A stretch of 64,000 nucleotides of DNA. It comes from Mesorhizobium sp. WSM4313 (GTDB lineage: Bacteria; Pseudomonadota; Alphaproteobacteria; Rhizobiales; Rhizobiaceae). The stretch spans positions 150,472 to 214,471 of the forward strand of contig NZ_NSFT01000010.1 in assembly GCF_002294725.1 (NCBI RefSeq), given 5' to 3'. The notes below the pieces were generated by a model, which had not been told where the DNA came from, did no database searches, and saw only the letters and a program-made list of their open reading frames with translations. The translations under genes were made by a program, and so were the position numbers. How positions within the stretch are numbered: position 1 is the first letter of the stretch; every line of letters starts with the position of its first letter. This document shows positions 34,529 to 40,978 of the stretch, piece by piece.

Positions 34529-34619
34529 CGTCGGTCCGCCGTTTTACAGCAACCGGATGGTCTCGGAGCCTGGCTACTCGCCGCCTCGATGCCGGAACCG
34601 GCGGAGACGATTGCTACCG

Positions 34620-34644
34620 AACTTAGAATTCAAAGCTATGTTCC
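34620..34644 (-). promoter_or_regulatory. EcfG-type promoter upstream of cysteine-rich pseudogene
   Basis: Minus-strand GGAAC (34644-34640), 17 bases, GTT (34622-34620), about 92 bases before the ATG at 34528. Confidence 0.55.
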
Positions 34645-34661
34645 AGGGGGCGCGCCGCCGT

Positions 34662-34976
34662 TCATTCCTTTACATAGGCGCCGGGCTGACGGCCGCTCCT
34701 GGGCGCCTTGGCGTCCTTGGAATGCTCCGCGACAGCGCGACCGGCCCCTGAGCTCTTTTCCGTCGCCGCGCTTGGCGTCGGCTGTCGGGGCGGATTGCGG
34801 CCCTCAGATTGACGGGTCTTGTCCTCGACCTCGCCCTGCTTGCGGCTGAGGCCCGGATCGACATGGGGCCTTTCATTGCCGGCGGCGTCCTGGGAAAATT
34901 CGTCGCTCGGATCCGGATCGGTATTGGTGGGATATTTCGTGGCGCCGGTCTCGCGACGGTTCTGACTGTTCTTCAT
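34662..34976 (-). CDS. Small hydrophilic hypothetical protein (104 aa)
   Basis: From the ATG at 34976 the protein is almost entirely polar and charged, with many Pro, Asn, Asp and Lys (KYPTNTDPDPSDEF; GLSRKQGEVEDKTRQSEGR). It lacks hydrophobic segments and cysteines. It looks like an intrinsically disordered hydrophilin-like protein. An exact EcfG-type promoter lies 28 bases upstream of the start. No family recognised. Confidence 0.68.
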   Translation of the reverse strand: MKNSQNRRETGATKYPTNTDPDPSDEFSQDAAGNERPHVDPGLSRKQGEVEDKTRQSEGRNPPRQPTPSAATEKSSGAGRAVAEHSKDAKAPRSGRQPGAYVKE

Positions 34977-35003
34977 GACTCTGTCTCCGGTTGGATGAAA
35001 GAT

Positions 35004-35028
35004 AACCCCGGCGCGAGAGCGGCGTTCC
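35004..35028 (-). promoter_or_regulatory. EcfG-type promoter for hydrophilic 104-aa protein
   Basis: Minus-strand GGAAC (35028-35024), 17 bases, GTT (35006-35004), 27 bases before the ATG at 34976. Confidence 0.7.
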
Positions 35029-35059
35029 CAACTGCTGGGCAATCCATTTCAGGTCCGGT

Positions 35060-35084
35060 GGAACAAACCTCCAGGCATGCGATT
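35060..35084 (+). promoter_or_regulatory. EcfG-like promoter variant (GGAAC-N17-ATT)
   Basis: GGAAC (35060-35064), 17 bases, ATT (35082-35084), 42 bases before the DUF2934 start; divergent from the exact site at 35004-35028. Confidence 0.4.
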
Positions 35085-35126
35085 AGGCGCAGACAATGCA
35101 GTTCAGCCGTGCGAGAGGAGCCAGGC

Positions 35127-35330
35127 ATGGACAGGGAAGAACGCATCAGGCAACGCGCCCATGAGATCTGGGAGCGTGAGGGCCGTCCGGAGGGCCGCCA
35201 GCAGGAACACTGGGATCAAGCCGTCCAGGAGATCGAGTCGGAAGGTTCGGAAGTCGAGCGCGGGCCGGTGGCGCCCGATCCCGCGGTTGGCGCCGGCTCT
35301 GACCCCGCCGCCAACAGGCCAGGCGGCTGA
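35127..35330 (+). CDS. DUF2934 domain protein (67 aa)
   Basis: After GAGGAGCCAGGC, the ATG at 35127 starts a protein with the DUF2934 signature (EERIRQRAHEIWEREGRPEG, then HWDQAVQEIE). The motif is shared by many short alphaproteobacterial proteins of unknown function. The tail is acidic then proline-rich. An ATT-type EcfG-like site precedes it, and a 44-aa membrane protein follows. Confidence 0.85.
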   Translation: MDREERIRQRAHEIWEREGRPEGRQQEHWDQAVQEIESEGSEVERGPVAPDPAVGAGSDPAANRPGG

Positions 35331-35347
35331 AGCGCGTCGGCCCGCGG

Positions 35348-35482
35348 ATGCGTATCCTAATTGCTCTCGGCATTCTGGTGATCGTTCTGGTCGCCATTTG
35401 GGTTTGGGCTGACCAAAACGGCGGCCGCCCGAGCGGCGGCGCCCAGCAGCCCTCGCCGCACGCTATCGACCAGAATGGCTGA
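35348..35482 (+). CDS. Membrane microprotein (44 aa)
   Basis: The ATG at 35348 starts a 44-residue protein: one hydrophobic helix (MRILIALGILVIVLVAIWVW), then a polar tail (ADQNGGRPSGGAQQPSP). It follows the DUF2934 gene by 17 bases and is likely cotranscribed. A single membrane anchor with a short hydrophilic tail is all that can be said. Confidence 0.6.
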   Translation: MRILIALGILVIVLVAIWVWADQNGGRPSGGAQQPSPHAIDQNG

Positions 35483-35496
35483 CAGGACAGCCAGCC

Positions 35497-36099
35497 TCAG
35501 GGCGTCGCCGTTTCGCCGGGCTCATGCCGCCTCGCCTTGTCAGGCACCAGCCGGCCCGAGTTGGCGCGCAGGCCTCTGAAGAACTCCTCCACATAGGGCA
35601 GCAGCTCGAACAGCGCGATCACGATCATCACGGCGGCAATGTATATCACCGGCAGTTGCTGTTCTTTCCAGGTCAAGTCGAAGCGAGCCCTTTCCGTTCC
35701 GGCGCCGAATAGCGCCAGGAACTGGCCCCAATGCAGCGCCACCACTATGACCAGCCCCATCAGCGGAATCATTTCCAGAAAGCTGTGCACGTGCTGCTCG
35801 ACGGGGCTCACCGTGCGAGCCGTGGTCGCATAGCGCACGTCCCATATCGCCGTCGCTTCGTGAATGAAGAAGGTGACGATCATCACGGCGATGACCAGAG
35901 CGTTCACCTCCAGGAACATTGCCGCAAGCAGCGGGATTCCAACCTCGGCGAACATCAGCAAGTGAATGAGCGATTCCTTCGCACCGGTCGTCGATTCGAT
36001 GTGGGTGGCGCGATGGCAGAGCCAGTCGGCAAAGCCCGCAACCAACCAGACCGGCAGGATGAAGTACATCAGGATGAGGACCATGGGATCGGCCAGCAC
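35497..36099 (-). CDS. Conserved multi-pass membrane protein (200 aa)
   Basis: A GTG at 36099 with AGGGAGC upstream starts a protein with about five hydrophobic segments (MVLILMYFILPVWLVAGFA; AEVGIPLLAAMFLEVN; ALVIAVMIVTFFIHEATAIW; MIPLMGLVIVVALHW; VIYIAAVMIVIALFELLPYV). Histidine-rich turns occur between segments (WLCHRATHIE; VEQHVHSF). The function is unknown. Its start overlaps a small degraded ORF downstream of an EcfG-type promoter. Confidence 0.78.
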   Translation of the reverse strand: MLADPMVLILMYFILPVWLVAGFADWLCHRATHIESTTGAKESLIHLLMFAEVGIPLLAAMFLEVNALVIAVMIVTFFIHEATAIWDVRYATTARTVSPVEQHVHSFLEMIPLMGLVIVVALHWGQFLALFGAGTERARFDLTWKEQQLPVIYIAAVMIVIALFELLPYVEEFFRGLRANSGRLVPDKARRHEPGETATP

Positions 36100-36292
36100 G
36101 CCGCAGCTCCCTGTTTGCCGCCGTTCGCGTCGCGCCTGAACTTTGCAGCCTCGCGATCGAGCACGTTCGGCTCGTTGCGGTATTCAGGATCAGCGCCAGC
36201 GCCAACCCGCTTGGAATTCTCGTTCTTTCCGCAAGCTCGCGGACACGGGCGGCATTTTGGCGCTCGCTGTCTTCCCTGGCGTCATGGGTCAT
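36069..36292 (-). pseudogene. Possible frameshifted small hydrophilic protein
   Basis: An ATG at 36292, 29 bases after an exact EcfG-type promoter, starts THDAREDSERQNAARVRE. A second frame then reads GADPEYRNEPNVLDREAAKF and on to a stop at 36069 with natural codon use, while the first degenerates. Joined, they form a polar protein of about 70 residues. The end overlaps the start of the membrane protein at 36099. Evidence is indirect. Confidence 0.35.
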
Positions 36293-36320
36293 GGTCCCGG
36301 CCGACTCCCGCCGGGTGTCG

Positions 36321-36345
36321 AACCGCCGGCCGGCGGAATGGTTCC
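36321..36345 (-). promoter_or_regulatory. EcfG-type promoter toward 36292 and membrane protein
   Basis: Minus-strand GGAAC (36345-36341), 17 bases, GTT (36323-36321). Divergent from the site at 36377-36401. Confidence 0.6.
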
Positions 36346-36376
36346 ATGCCTGTCAGATCCGGCGCGGCGAACCGCC

Positions 36377-36401
36377 GGAACGGTTCACCCATCGCCGCGT
36401 T
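36377..36401 (+). promoter_or_regulatory. EcfG-type promoter for receiver/sigma-like protein
   Basis: GGAAC (36377-36381), 16 bases, CGTT (36398-36401), the textbook EcfG consensus. It lies 110 bases upstream of the GTG at 36511. Confidence 0.65.
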
Positions 36402-36510
36402 CTACCCGTTAGCTTCCCTGTGACCTCATGGACACACGCGCCGGTATCGACGCGAGATGCCCCGTGACTGAGGTCTCACCAACGTCAGAATATGAACTAA
36501 GGAGCTTCGT

Positions 36511-37113
36511 GTGCGAAATCTCAGGGGACTTCACCTCTTGATCGCGGAGGACGAGTGGCTGCTGGCCAGCGATCTGGCGAACTTCTTCGCTGGGATGGGC
36601 GCCATCATTCTCGGGCCGGCAGCGACAGTGGAGCAGGCCGGGCGACATGCAAAAGTGGCGGACGCAGCGATTCTGGATGTAAGCCTGCATGGTCGCCTCG
36701 TCTTCCCGGTCGCGGACGAATTGATGCGGCGCAACGTGCCCTTCGTCTTCTTCAGCGGGTATGACGAGATCGCCATCCCCGAGCGTTTGCGTTTCGCGAG
36801 CAGCCTGAGCAAGTCGTCGAACCGCGCCGTCGTGGTCGATGCGCTGTTCCCGCCGGAACCCTTTGCAGAGCCAGTGACCGTCGCGCGGCCGGCGCCCGCG
36901 GCGGAGGACGTCGTTGCGCTGCTCCCCAAGCTCCGGCTCACCGCACGTCTGCTGCTGTGCGATGCCGGCGCTTCCGACCGCCTTGTCGAGCACACTTTGG
37001 AGCAGGCGCTTGAAGATATCGACAAAAGGCCCGAGGGGTCATCGATCGCCGACTGGCTGAACACCATCATGCTCACGGTAGCGCGGCTACGCGGAGCTTG
37101 TCTGCTGCACTGA
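36511..37113 (+). CDS. Receiver domain fused to EcfG-sigma-2-like domain (reversed PhyR architecture)
   Basis: A GTG at 36511 with AAGGAGC upstream starts a 200-residue protein. Residues 7-110 form a receiver: acidic pair E13-D14, phospho-acceptor D56 (AAILDVSLHG), FFSGYDE at the Thr/Ser position (S82), and K101. Residues 132-197 align without gaps to region 2 of the EcfG-like sigma factor at 61273 (VVALLPKLRLTAR; DRLVEHTLEQALEDID; WLNTIM), with about 22 of 54 positions identical. There is no sigma-4 region. PhyR has the opposite order (sigma-like first, receiver last). It could bind an anti-sigma factor when phosphorylated. It has an exact EcfG-type promoter. Confidence 0.75.
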   Translation: MRNLRGLHLLIAEDEWLLASDLANFFAGMGAIILGPAATVEQAGRHAKVADAAILDVSLHGRLVFPVADELMRRNVPFVFFSGYDEIAIPERLRFASSLSKSSNRAVVVDALFPPEPFAEPVTVARPAPAAEDVVALLPKLRLTARLLLCDAGASDRLVEHTLEQALEDIDKRPEGSSIADWLNTIMLTVARLRGACLLH

Positions 37114-37166
37114 TCGGAGGGCAGCCGCGCCGCCGGCGACCTGCGCTCGCCTGGCGACCAGCTTTC

Positions 37167-37598
37167 TCAATGCGTCAGGCGGCTTCTGAGCCAGGCAATG
37201 ATCCGGTTGCCTTTTATGATCCGACGGACCCGCGCCGCAGCCCAGCTGGCCTGCATCGTCGCGCCGGCATGGCAGCTGCACACGACATCATGCAATTGCC
37301 AATCGGACAATTCGAAAAAGCGCTTCGCCTCGCCGTAGGTATCTGACCGCAAACCGGCCGCGCGCAGCAACGGATCATCGAAAGCAACCGCGAGCGGCGA
37401 TCCGTCCGCCCGCACCTGTTCGCGAACCTCTGGATCGACATATTCGGTGCCCGTCAGCGCGGAGAGACACCTAAGCGGATTGCGGTCCAGCAGTTCCGCC
37501 CACCGCTCGATCCGCTGCGTTCTCGTGGCAAGGGGGATCAATCCAAGCCGGTCGACGACTGCCACCGATTGAAGTTCATATGAGGTCTGATGCTTCAT
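37167..37598 (-). CDS. Hypothetical protein (143 aa)
   Basis: The ATG at 37598 has CAGGAGA upstream; a longer frame to 37766 has no good site. The soluble, mainly helical sequence includes VVDRLGLIPLATRTQRIERW, EYVDPEVREQVRADGS, two cysteines in DVVCSCHAGATM and a basic C terminus. It is convergent with the receiver/sigma-like gene. A GGAAC-N17-GTT site lies 156 bases upstream. Function unknown. Confidence 0.65.
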   Translation of the reverse strand: MKHQTSYELQSVAVVDRLGLIPLATRTQRIERWAELLDRNPLRCLSALTGTEYVDPEVREQVRADGSPLAVAFDDPLLRAAGLRSDTYGEAKRFFELSDWQLHDVVCSCHAGATMQASWAAARVRRIIKGNRIIAWLRSRLTH

Positions 37599-37753
37599 TG
37601 CTGTCTCCTGTGGTTTTGGCGGCGACATCTGTACAGCGGCGCGGCAGGCCTGCCGGGCTTGAGGCCCACCCTGCGAGGAACAGGCGCGGGGCCGATCAGG
37701 TGTTGCCCACCGATCTTCGACAAACGCCTGGCATGGCGTCTGAAGCAAACCCG

Positions 37754-37778
37754 AACTGCCAGTCATCCGCTATGTTCC
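37754..37778 (-). promoter_or_regulatory. EcfG-type promoter for 143-aa protein
   Basis: Minus-strand GGAAC (37778-37774), 17 bases, GTT (37756-37754). The leader would be about 150 bases, longer than for the other genes. Confidence 0.5.
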
Positions 37779-37868
37779 CGTCATCCATCGCGACGCGCCT
37801 GGGCCGGCACCGAATCGTGCAGATTGCAGGAACGGTTCTTACAGCCCGGTTTGGACGCTCGTAGCGGA

Positions 37869-38141
37869 ATGGCCCGTCCCAAAGGCCTCTCCAACCACCA
37901 CAACATCATCGTCATGGGCGCGTCGGCCGGCGGAATCGAGCCGTTGAAGCAGATCGTCGCCAACCTTCCGGTCGATCTGCCGGCGGCCATCTTTGTCGTG
38001 CTGCATATCTGTCACCGGCTACGACAGCGTCACCGTCTTCCCGACCGGTTTCGCGACAAGCCCAAGCTGTCGAAGCCGGTCGACTACAACCTTTTGATCG
38101 AAGCGGTGTCGCGGTTCCGCAAGAGCGATGCGCCGGACTGA
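37869..38141 (+). pseudogene. Remnant joining CheB-like start to receiver-domain end
   Basis: The first 45 residues match the start of a CheB-type methylesterase (NIIVMGASAGGIEPLKQIV, then FVVLHI). The remainder matches the end of a response-regulator receiver (LSKPVDYNLLIEAVSRF). A second frame shows VTGYDSVTV, the usual piece just before that end, so a frameshift is also present. Both genes have lost most of their sequence. It is probably non-functional. Confidence 0.6.
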
Positions 38142-38152
38142 GAAAGCCTGGC

Positions 38153-38515
38153 CTACGACATGGTGCGATCGCCTATCAACCGGCTCGCAAGCTCGACCAG
38201 ATGCCGGATCGGCGCAGGCTTCAGCAGAAAAGGCGCGCCATGGAAGACAGGCGACTGGAAGGCCGGATCGTAGCCCGAATGCACGACGAAAGGCACACCC
38301 GCCTCCTTGAGGCGAGCGGCGGCGGTCCCCCTTTGGCCGTCGAGCAATTGGATGTCGATGATGGCCAGATCGGGCTGGTTGTCGTCCAGCCAGGTCGCGG
38401 CTGCCCGTTCCGAGGCCACGCAGGCCACCTCGTAACCGAGCGCCTTTAAGCCGTCCGCCACGTCGCAAGCGATCAGATATTCGTCTTCAATGATCAGTGC
38501 CAGGGGCGCTTGCAT
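38153..38515 (-). CDS. Single-domain response regulator (receiver only)
   Basis: From the ATG at 38515 the 120-residue protein is just a receiver: acidic pair IIEDEY near residue 10, phospho-acceptor in AIIDIQLLDG, VPFVVHSGYD at the switch position, and the conserved lysine in FLLKPAP. There is no output domain. Single-domain receivers act as phosphate carriers or modulators, and some work in the alphaproteobacterial general stress pathway. The switch-region wording resembles that of the protein at 36511. No EcfG-type promoter was seen. Confidence 0.85.
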   Translation of the reverse strand: MQAPLALIIEDEYLIACDVADGLKALGYEVACVASERAAATWLDDNQPDLAIIDIQLLDGQRGTAAARLKEAGVPFVVHSGYDPAFQSPVFHGAPFLLKPAPIRHLVELASRLIGDRTMS

Positions 38516-38817
38516 GACGATCTCCTCTGGCACGCTTACGTCCTCCTGGCAAACGGCTTGTTGTACTCCGCCGGCCCGGGAAGCGCACGACGTTTCGCCC
38601 GCAAACGGCTGCGCAGCTGCCGATAGGATTGGGGCCGGCTTGGTCCAAGCCTGCGTCCTCGCCCCGGCTGAGCTGGATCGCGTCGAGGTCTGACAAGGCC
38701 GCGCGGGCCTCGAACAGGCGAAGAAATTCCGGCCTCAGCCCATCGCCCCGTGCGGCGGCAATCGCGTGCAGGGGCATAAAGGTCTTTATCGTCCGATCTT
38801 TCACAGACTTGCCTCCA
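38516..38817. other. 302-base gap without recognised gene
   Basis: A minus-strand frame crosses it (start near 38852) but its composition is unconvincing and no ribosome site is visible. No repeat, promoter of the EcfG type or RNA was seen. Confidence 0.4.
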
Positions 38818-39312
38818 TCACAATGCGGCGGCCTTTTCCCGCCTTGCCTCATCGAAATCGACCGACAAGATTACATCGCCGTCGCCGCCGCGAACCCGAA
38901 CCGCCCAGCCCTCCCGCCGAGCTTCGGCAGCCGAATCGTCGAGAAGATCGATCGCCGAGCGCAACGCTTCATCATGAACAGCTTGGAGATTGGGCAATTC
39001 CACCCCTTCAAGCCGCCTCAAACTGCCACCCTCGCGATATTCGAATGTATAGAGATCCTGGCCCACGTCGATTGGCCTCTCGACGGCGGGCCGGACGGCA
39101 TCCACGGACCTGTCCTGGCTGCCTTGCGCAGACCGGCCGCCGAATGCCGCGCACTGAATCATCAACTCTTTGGCGCGATCGACAAGCGCGGCATCGCCGG
39201 GCAACGGGTCGGACACAACCATGGTGACAGCGATCTTTTCCCCGCCCTCGCCGAGAAATTCGACCGTCACGTTTCCAGGACCGGCATGTATCGCTGTGTC
39301 GAGAACTTGCAT
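38818..39312 (-). CDS. Hypothetical protein with DUF6894-like C terminus (164 aa)
   Basis: The ATG at 39312 has GAAGAGGCAGGA upstream. The N-terminal half contains VTVEFLGEGGEKIAVTMVV. The C-terminal 70 residues match the pattern of the small rhizobial DUF6894 proteins (EGVELPNLQAVHDEALRSAI, then WAVRVRGGDGDVILSV). It is soluble. No function is known. No EcfG-type site was found upstream. Confidence 0.65.
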   Translation of the reverse strand: MQVLDTAIHAGPGNVTVEFLGEGGEKIAVTMVVSDPLPGDAALVDRAKELMIQCAAFGGRSAQGSQDRSVDAVRPAVERPIDVGQDLYTFEYREGGSLRRLEGVELPNLQAVHDEALRSAIDLLDDSAAEARREGWAVRVRGGDGDVILSVDFDEARREKAAAL

Positions 39313-39475
39313 TCCTGCCTCTTCATCTCCCTGTCGGGAATACAAAGCTCCCCTGCTCCTGAAAGTTCCGCCGGAGTTCACGAATCGACTTGGATAGCAG
39401 CGCCCGACATCCCGCAACGCTCGCGATGAACTGCAAGGCAGCTTCCTGATCGATATCCATCTTAAAGGCGCGGTT

Positions 39476-39500
39476 GGAACAGCGGGGCCGGAAGCAGGTT
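39476..39500 (+). promoter_or_regulatory. EcfG-type promoter for 107-aa membrane protein
   Basis: GGAAC (39476-39480), 17 bases, GTT (39498-39500), 21 bases before the ATG at 39522; the AAAGGAGG ribosome site lies between. Confidence 0.7.
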
Positions 39501-39521
39501 TGAAAACAAAGGAGGCGCCGA

Positions 39522-39845
39522 ATGTCACCCAACCAACGCACGCCCGCCGAAGCCCGCGGCGAAATCCAGGCCGGCAGGACGCAGGACAAGACCCCTGGGT
39601 TCGACCCTGCGGCGGCGCCGCAGGAGACGGATGCCGAGGCCGGCGATGTCCCGACTTCCGCGAAACCGGCCGAGCCTCACAAACCGAGCTTCACCAACCA
39701 GGCAAGCTTTGCCAACGCGATGCGGCCGCCAGAGAACGCACCCGGCCTGCAGCCGCGCAGGAACGGCCCGGTGCTGGTGATCGTGGCGCTGGTCGTCCTG
39801 GCCGCGGTTGTGTTTCTGCTCGCCGCGATCTTCCGCCAGGTATGA
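39522..39845 (+). CDS. Small tail-anchored membrane protein (107 aa)
   Basis: Preceded by AAAGGAGGCGCCGA, the protein has a long polar N-terminal region (PAEARGEIQAGRTQDKTPG; FTNQASFANAMRPPENAPG). A single C-terminal transmembrane helix (VLVIVALVVLAAVVFLLAAI) ends six residues from the stop. It would be tail-anchored in the inner membrane. Exact EcfG-type promoter. No family recognised. Confidence 0.72.
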   Translation: MSPNQRTPAEARGEIQAGRTQDKTPGFDPAAAPQETDAEAGDVPTSAKPAEPHKPSFTNQASFANAMRPPENAPGLQPRRNGPVLVIVALVVLAAVVFLLAAIFRQV

Positions 39846-39847
39846 AA

Positions 39848-39872
39848 GGAACATCATTCCCCGTTCGAGGTT
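39848..39872 (+). promoter_or_regulatory. EcfG-type promoter for 45-aa basic protein
   Basis: GGAAC (39848-39852), 17 bases, GTT (39870-39872), immediately after the stop of the preceding gene and 23 bases before the ATG at 39896. Confidence 0.65.
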
Positions 39873-39895
39873 TGATAGCGCAAGGAGGTATTGCG

Positions 39896-40033
39896 ATGCC
39901 GCGCTTGAGAAGTTTGTTTCGTCATCTATGGCGCTGGAAGGCACAGCCGACCACGGACCCGTCTCCGGTGGACGCTATCGTGCGGCTGCTCCGCGACGCC
40001 GAGAAGCAAGGCAGATCCCGGCGTTCGGGATAA
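39896..40033 (+). CDS. Small basic protein (45 aa)
   Basis: AAGGAGGTATTGCG precedes the ATG. The 45 residues are basic (MPRLRSLFRHLWRW at the start, DAEKQGRSRRSG at the end) with one possible amphipathic helix (VDAIVRLLRDAEKQ). The dedicated promoter and strong ribosome site argue that this very short frame is real. Function unknown. Confidence 0.6.
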   Translation: MPRLRSLFRHLWRWKAQPTTDPSPVDAIVRLLRDAEKQGRSRRSG

Positions 40034-40087
40034 TGGCTGAAAGCGTCCCTCGGCTAGCGTCTCCGGCGGATCGAGCAATCGCCGCAG

Positions 40088-40294
40088 TCAGTCCTCGTCA
40101 TAGATATGCTCGTGGATGATGCCGAGGATCTGCAGCTTCACCGTTTCGCGGGCCTCCGGCCGCACGAAGGGCATCAGAAGGTTGACCGTCTCCTCCACCC
40201 GCCGCGGCAGGTCGGCGCTCGGATCGCTCAGATAACTGCCATGGGCGTACAGGTTTTCGGTCAGCTTCTTGTTCAGGTCGGAAAAGAGTCCCAT
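40088..40294 (-). CDS. Conserved small protein (68 aa)
   Basis: Two starts are possible, ATG at 40300 or 40294; AAGGAGC suits 40294. The protein is soluble and helical (MGLFSDLNKKLTENLYAHGS; VEETVNLLMPFVRPEARETV) and ends in an acidic tail with two histidines (IIHEHIYDED). The tight, coherent sequence suggests a conserved family, but I do not know its role. A weaker EcfG-like site with an 18-base spacer lies upstream. Confidence 0.68.
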   Translation of the reverse strand: MGLFSDLNKKLTENLYAHGSYLSDPSADLPRRVEETVNLLMPFVRPEARETVKLQILGIIHEHIYDED

Positions 40295-40316
40295 GATCAT
40301 TGCTCCTTGCTGATCC

Positions 40317-40342
40317 AACAGCCGGAGCGCCCACGCGGTTCC
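40317..40342 (-). promoter_or_regulatory. Weak EcfG-like site (18-base spacer)
   Basis: Minus-strand GGAAC (40342-40338), 18 bases, GTT (40319-40317), 23 bases before the gene start. The spacer is one base longer than in every other site. Confidence 0.3.
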
Positions 40343-40516
40343 CACTGCCGACGCCATTCGGGAACCCCGCGCCGGGGATGGCTACGATCTTGGAGCGACG
40401 CCCAGGCCGACGGACAGCCGCTCGATTGAGCTCAGCGGAAATGCGGCAGCCTGACCCCGCCTGCCGCGCGCCATTATCGGGCCTCCTCCCTCCAACGGCG
40501 CCAGGTTTTCGGCCTC

Positions 40517-40789
40517 TCAACCTTTCTGGTTGCGCTCGACGAATTTGTTGAAGCGGCTCGTTCCACCGCTGCCGGCTTTATCCTGATGCAGGAAGGCGAG
40601 ATCGTTCTCGTCGAAGATGCGGAAGAATTCGTCCCATTCGATTGGCTCGAGCGTGTCTTCGGGCTCGCCGAAATCGATGCGCAGAATGCCGCCCTTGCCT
40701 TTCGTGCGAACGACAGCCGGCTGGCCATTCCGTTCTTCTACCCACTTGCGGATTTCGTCGTGGTTGGTGGTCGTCTTGGCCTCGGACAT
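40517..40789 (-). CDS. Conserved small acidic protein (90 aa), paralogue of 29269-29532
   Basis: From the ATG at 40789 the protein reads EAKTTTNHDEIRKWVEERNG, GKGGILRIDFGEPEDTL, PIEWDEFFRIFDENDLAFL and TSRFNKFVERNQ, position for position like the protein at 29269. The N-terminal half may contact the ligand or partner; nothing is known. Both paralogues carry exact EcfG-type promoters, so the pair is probably retained for stress. A label of glucan branching enzyme found for this family is not supported. Confidence 0.8.
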   Translation of the reverse strand: MSEAKTTTNHDEIRKWVEERNGQPAVVRTKGKGGILRIDFGEPEDTLEPIEWDEFFRIFDENDLAFLHQDKAGSGGTSRFNKFVERNQKG

Positions 40790-40828
40790 GGACTTTCCTT
40801 TCTGCAGCGGGGACCGATGAGCGGTCCT

Positions 40829-40853
40829 AACGGCAGCCAACAGGCAATGTTCC
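40829..40853 (-). promoter_or_regulatory. EcfG-type promoter for 90-aa protein
   Basis: Minus-strand GGAAC (40853-40849), 16 bases, CGTT (40832-40829), the full consensus, 39 bases before the ATG at 40789. Confidence 0.72.
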
Positions 40854-40918
40854 AGATGATGGAACTGCTCCCTGTCGAAGCTGCGGCACCTCCTGCGACG
40901 GGAACTTTGTTGAAGCAG

Positions 40919-40943
40919 GGAACAAACCTTTTGTCGCGCAGTT
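40919..40943 (+). promoter_or_regulatory. EcfG-type promoter for glycan operon 1
   Basis: GGAAC (40919-40923), 17 bases, GTT (40941-40943), 35 bases before the GTG at 40979. It is the only promoter-like element seen before eight tightly packed genes ending at 49914. Confidence 0.7.
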
Positions 40944-40978
40944 CGGGGCGCCGAAGCCAAGTCCACAAGGGAGTCATC

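Noticed and set aside
37812..37860. GGAAC followed by GTTT with a 15-base spacer before the CheB-like remnant
   Set aside because: Spacer is two bases too short compared with all other sites in the window.
38487..38852. Minus-strand frame of 121 codons upstream of the single-domain receiver
   Set aside because: Composition becomes arginine-rich near the end, no ribosome site is visible, and no family is recognised; left as an unassigned gap.
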